Of a DNA stretch of 64,000 nt, positions 60,500 through 64,000 are shown one piece after another (within the stretch, counting starts at the first letter, position 1; every line of letters starts with the position of its first letter). The translations under genes were made by a program, and so were the position numbers. Below the pieces are notes generated by a model, which was not told the DNA's origin, made no database searches, and was given only the letters and a program-made list of their open reading frames with translations. The stretch lies in contig CM053329.1 of assembly GCA_028583605.1 (NCBI GenBank), positions 18,185,955 to 18,249,954 of the forward strand. The letters run 5' to 3'. The stretch comes from Dastarcus helophoroides. Taxonomy: Eukaryota > Arthropoda > Insecta > Coleoptera > Bothrideridae.

Positions 60500-60540
60500 C
60501 TCTCTGAAGATGAGAGCTTGGCTATCGAAACGCGTTAAAG
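60500..60540 (+). ncRNA. Hammerhead-ribozyme-like motif, satellite unit 3
   Basis: The motif is unchanged, but the upstream palindrome is broken by one base (GATACC for GATATC). Confidence 0.42.
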
Positions 60541-61054
60541 CAACCTTTGTTGCATTTTTTATTTTTTTTTGGGTTCAGGGGACAAGATTTTTATTTTAGT
60601 TCTTGAAGTCAACCAAGAGCCAGTCCGTTCCACCAAATTAACAGTTTAATGAAAGTAGCAGAAGCTGTTAAAAAGTAGTACTCTTTTTTTAGAGACAGCA
60701 AAAGCATTTGCAAAACAGCAACCTCTTAAGAAAGTGGCAGAATTTTGAGAAAGCAGTAGAAGCTTTTTAAAGACAACAAAAGCTGTTAACAAGCAGGAAT
60801 AGATTTCCGAAAGAATCAGAATCTTTTGGAAAATAGCTGAACTTTTTTTAAAACACAGGCGACGACTTTTAAAAGCAGAAGTTTCCAAAAAAACAGGAAA
60901 CGTATTTTTAAAATTTGGGAAATGATTGAAAAAACTTTCTTTTGAAAGTAGCTGCAGTAGCAGCTTTCGAATAACAACAAAAGCTTTTGGAAAACGGAGC
61001 TTTGTAGAAGCAGTAAAGGCTTTTCCAAAACTGAAATACAAATCAGAGAGATAT

Positions 61055-61095
61055 CTCTCTGAAGATGAGAGCTTGGCTATCGAAACGCGTTAAAG
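61055..61095 (+). ncRNA. Hammerhead-ribozyme-like motif, satellite unit 4
   Basis: The motif is unchanged, with the box at 61059-61065. Downstream this unit alone reads TTGTTGTATTTTT, against TTGTTGCATTTTT in the others. Confidence 0.42.
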
Positions 61096-61610
61096 CAACC
61101 TTTGTTGTATTTTTTATTCTTTTTTGGGTTCAGGGGACAAGATTTTTATTTTAGTTCTTGAGGTTAACCAAGGGCCAGTCCGTTCCACCAAAATAACAGT
61201 TTAATGAAAGTAGCAGAAGTTGTTAAAAAGGAGTACTCTTTTTTTAGAGACAGCAAAAGCATTTGCAAAACATCAACCTCTTAAGAAAGTGGCAGAATTT
61301 TGAGAAAGCAGTAGAAGCCTTTTAAAGACAACGAAAGCTGTTAACAAGCAGGAATAGATTTCCGAAAGAATCAAAATCTTTTGGAAAATAGCTGAACTTT
61401 TTTTAAAACACAGGCGACGACTTTTAAAAGCAGAAGTTTCCAAAAAAAACAGGAAAAGTATTTTTAAAATTTGGGAAATGATTGAAAAAACTTTCTTTTG
61501 AAAGTAGCTGCAGTAGCAGCTTTCGGATAACAACAGAAGCTTTTGGAAAACAGAGCTTTGTAGAAGCAGTAAAGGCTTTTCCAAAACTGAAATACAAATC
61601 AGAGAGATAT

Positions 61611-61651
61611 CTCTCTGAAGATGAGAGCTTGGCTATCGAAACGCGTTAAAG
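61611..61651 (+). ncRNA. Hammerhead-ribozyme-like motif, satellite unit 5
   Basis: The motif is unchanged, with the box at 61615-61621. Confidence 0.42.
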
Positions 61652-62165
61652 CAACCTTTGTTGCATTTTTTATTCTTTTTTGGGTTCAGGGGACAAGATT
61701 TTTATTTTAGTTCTTGAAGTCAACCAAGAGCCAGTCCGTTCCACCAAATTAACAGTTTAATGAAAGTAGCAGAAGCTGTTAAAAAGTAGTACTCTTTTTT
61801 TAGAGACAGCAAAAGCATTTGCAAAACATCAACCTCTTAAGAAAGTGGCAGAATTTTGAGAAAGCAGTAGAAGCCTTTTAAAGACAACAAAAGCTGTTAA
61901 CAAGCAGGAATAGATTTCCGAAAGAATCAGAATCTTTTGGAAAATAGCTGAACTTTTTTTAAAACACAGGCGACGACTTTTAAAAGCAGAAGTTTCCAAA
62001 AAAACAGGAAAAGTATTTTTAAAATTTGGGAAATGATTGAAAAAACTTTCTTTTGAAAGTAACTGCAGTAGCAGCTTTCGGATAACAACAGAAGCTTTTG
62101 GAAAACAGAGCTTTGTAGAAGCAGTAAAGGCTTTTCCAAAACTGAAATACAAATCAGAGAGATAT

Positions 62166-62206
62166 CTCTCTGAAGATGAGAGCTTGGCTATCGAAACGCG
62201 TTAAAG
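62166..62206 (+). ncRNA. Hammerhead-ribozyme-like motif, satellite unit 6
   Basis: The motif is unchanged, with the box at 62170-62176. The sequence just downstream (TTTCTTGGTTACAGGGGAC) is closer to the free element than to the other units, marking the array edge. Confidence 0.42.
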
Positions 62207-62440
62207 CAACCTTTGTTGCATTTTTTATTCTTTCTTGGTTACAGGGGACAAGATTTGTATTTCAATTTTTGAAGATAACCAAGGTCCAGTCCGTTCCAAA
62301 AAAAGCTTTATCAAAGTAACAACAAATCTTGGGAATTATCGAAAGCTTTGGAAAAGCCGGAAGTTTCTTAAAAGCGTGGAAATATTTTAAAAGAGATTTT
62401 CGAATACATTAAAAGCTTATTGAAAGCAAAAGTGACATTT

Positions 62441-62640
62441 GGAATGCAGAAGCTGCTGCCAAAGCCTAGAAGCTTTTTGAGGGAAATTTTGAATACACCA
62501 AAAGCTCACTTAAAGCAGCAGTGACATTCGGAATGCAGAAGCTGCTGCCAAAGCCTAGAAGCTTTTTGAGGGAAATTTTGAATACACCAGAAGCTCACTT
62601 AAAGCAGCAGTGACATTTAAAATGCAGAAGCACATTTTTT
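62441..62640. repeat. 89-bp tandem repeat, about 2.2 copies
   Basis: GGAATGCAGAAGCTGCTGCC starts at 62441 and 62530, and a variant, AAAATGCAGAAGC, follows near 62619, all 89 bp apart. The first two copies are almost identical. Confidence 0.88.
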
Positions 62641-62650
62641 AAAAGTGCCA

Positions 62651-62800
62651 AAAGCTTTTAGATAGTAGTCGAAGTTTTTATAGAGTAGTAGAAGCATTTA
62701 TAGAATATTAGAAGCGTTTATAGAGCACTAGAAGCTTTTACAGAGTAGTAGAAGCTTTTATAGAGTAGTAGAAACTGTTATAGAGTAGTAGCAGCTTTTT
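62651..62800. repeat. Exact 20-bp tandem repeat, about 7 copies
   Basis: GAAGTTTTTATAGAGTAGTA and variants start at 62671, 62691, 62711, 62731, 62751, 62771 and 62791 with no length change. This is the clearest display of the 20-bp core of satellite E. Confidence 0.93.
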
Positions 62801-63229
62801 GAAAGTACTCCGAGTTATTTAAAAGCATTGGCAGCTTATAGAAAGCAGTAAAAGATCTGTGACTGCAACAGAATATATTTAAAGCAACGAAAGTTAATGA
62901 AAAGTGGTAGAGGCTTCCTGAAAGCATCAAAAACTTTTAGGTAACATTTTTTTTTGGAAGCACTTGAAACATTTTAAAGCAGTGAAAGTTTTTGGAGTAG
63001 TAGCATCCTTGAAAAGTATCAAATGTTTTCGAAAAACCTCGGAAGCTTTATGAAAACAGTAGAAGATTTTTGTAAAACAAATTTCATTGCAAACCAGCGG
63101 TAGTCTTTTGGGGGCACCAGAAACTTATAGAAGCTTTGTAAAAGAAACAAAAACTTTGGAAAGCACCAGAAATTTTTGACATTAACAGAAAGATGTATTT
63201 GTGCAGACATTTTTCAGAATCATGTTACC

Positions 63230-64000
63230 ATTTTTCAATAATTTCAGCAACATAATTTTCAGGAAGTCGGAGACAATGCTAAAAATGAAAAAGAAAATTG
63301 TGAAAAATAGTTTCAGTTCACACATATGCACCATGTATTTTCCTTGTATTTAACTAAATTTTTTTAATCTGGAAACTAAACAGATTTCCAGATACAAAGA
63401 GAGACAGATAAGGTGAAGCCAGCATGTACGGTCTAGTCCACTTCCTTGGGATTTTTCATTATCGAAGGAGTCTTTCAATAAAGCAATGACCATTCGGCGA
63501 AAATAATATCAAGGGAATCGTTGGGTTCTTTCACGCCATCGCACCGTTCGCCTGCAGCGCTGTTTAATCCCAAACCAATCTTTTATCTTGCACACGTTTC
63601 CACACTTAACGCCGAATAAGAAAATATTATTCCCTAGAACAAAACTTTTCTAAAAGTAAATTACGTTCCAGACGTTTTTCTTCCCTTTTTTTTAAGCCAT
63701 TCCCCGGTGGAATACAACAGATCTTTTTACTTTTGTTCCACCTAAATTGGAGTCATAGGTGAGCGTAATATTAATAATGTATTTAGCATCGAAATTAGGT
63801 AATGTAGCGTTAGAAAATCCGGCACAATGCCGTTTTGTACTCGGTGTACGTTATTATTCCGCTGCCGTCGTGGAATTTCCGTGCGGAAAATATTGGCAAA
63901 GCACTGGATGAAAATAAGAATCCAAATTACATAAATTCATGCATTCTAAAGCGCGCCGATTCCTCGCTTCTGGCATTATGTGCATTATTTTGCATCTTTT
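63230..64000. other. Single-copy DNA at the right edge, no gene recognised
   Basis: The repeats stop by about 63230. The sequence becomes mixed and locally CpG-bearing (CATCGCACCGTTCGCCTGC near 63537 and GCTGCCGTCGTGGAATTTCC near 63861). No frame of note or RNA gene is recognised. It resembles the other single-copy islands in composition. Confidence 0.5.

Larger units (their letters stand above)
58968..62300. repeat. 555-bp tandem array with one hammerhead-like arm per unit
   Basis: Six units repeat with a spacing of 555 or 556 bp, measured at the CTGAAGA box: 59393, 59948, 60504, 61059, 61615 and 62170. Each unit joins about 370 bp of satellite E sequence to a right half of the fold-back element (box, hairpin, GAAACGCG, AAGCAACCTTTGTTG, GGTTCAGGGGA and tail). 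The left arm is reduced to TACAAATCAGAGAGATATC. Units after the first differ by only a few substitutions. Units whose tail reads GGTTAACCAAGGGCC differ from those with AGTCAACCAAGAGCC; in order they run GG, GG, AG, GG, AG, hinting at a dimer of about 1.1 kb. The last unit ends in an original-type tail, TCTTTCTTGGTTACAGGGG. Confidence 0.93.
48370..63230. repeat. Satellite E: ~15-kb array on a 20-bp core
   Basis: The core is close to AGCAGAAGCTTTTGGAAAGC. Where it is regular the spacing is exactly 20 bp, as at 50001-50100 (CAGAAACTTTTGGAAAACAC), 54310-54360 (CAGCAGAAGATTTTGGAAAG) and 62650-62800. Elsewhere the core is degenerate. Larger blocks of it have been re-amplified separately at about 740, 478, 299, 555 and 89 bp. 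Minus-strand frames rich in leucine, phenylalanine and serine (for example 57650-58225) are translations of this repeat and carry no known domain. Confidence 0.87.

Noticed and set aside
62671..62800. The 20-bp repeat as a protein-binding operator array.
   Set aside because: It is the same core as the surrounding 15-kb satellite and is better explained as its most regular part.

Overview
This window looks like repeat-dominated nuclear DNA of an animal, most likely an arthropod. It is AT-rich, has no open reading frame above about 190 codons, and shows no convincing intact gene. It contains several families of tandemly repeated DNA with nested (higher-order) periods. The only protein relic I can argue for is a short fragment resembling the C-terminal end of a non-LTR retrotransposon reverse transcriptase. 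The species cannot be named from the sequence. Most of the window is satellite or satellite-like DNA separated by short single-copy islands.

Layout. 1-2745: satellite A, about 167 bp per monomer, organised as a four-monomer higher-order repeat of about 670 bp; it runs off the left edge. 2745-6950: satellite B, about 350 bp per monomer, partly arranged as A/B dimers of about 700 bp; about 130 bp of its monomer is recognisably homologous to satellite A. 6950-9970: single-copy DNA with a GC-richer patch, a 28-bp minisatellite and a compound stem-loop. 9974-10306: two nested copies of a fold-back mobile element. 10340-10450: an inverted stray copy of satellite C. 11080-28250: satellite C, a 17-kb array of diverged monomers of about 150-175 bp, with a higher-order period near 1128 bp and two sub-arrays of 496/536-bp units; some units carry a propagated inverted duplication. 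28250-29830: single-copy DNA with the retrotransposon relic. 29830-34680: A-rich satellite D+ (16-17 bp core, about 218/440 bp blocks). 35539-35792 and 37421-37670: two fold-back elements flanked by perfect 13-bp target duplications. 38190-46200: T-rich satellite D-, the opposite-strand relative of D+, in which most monomers contain about 65 bp of the fold-back element end. 46200-48370: single-copy island. 48370-63230: satellite E, built on a 20-bp core and locally re-amplified into about 740, 478, 299, 555, 89 and 20 bp arrays. 63230-64000: single-copy DNA.

The unifying theme is a short non-autonomous fold-back element of about 250 bp. Its two arms each fold into a hammerhead-ribozyme-like motif: a CTGANGA box, a short hairpin, a GAAA box, an ACGCGT palindrome and a 4-bp closing stem. 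It has variable-sequence target duplications of 7-16 bp and an asymmetric tail of about 30 bp. This combination resembles non-autonomous Penelope-like or retrozyme elements, although no protein links it to them here. The element has also been swallowed by satellites. In the 555-bp array (58968-62300) one arm is repeated six times at 555-556 bp spacing, recalling known hammerhead-carrying animal satellites. In the T-rich array its end is repeated in most monomers. The motif differs from a canonical hammerhead by one extra nucleotide before stem II and by GUU instead of GUC at the expected cleavage site, so catalysis is a hypothesis.
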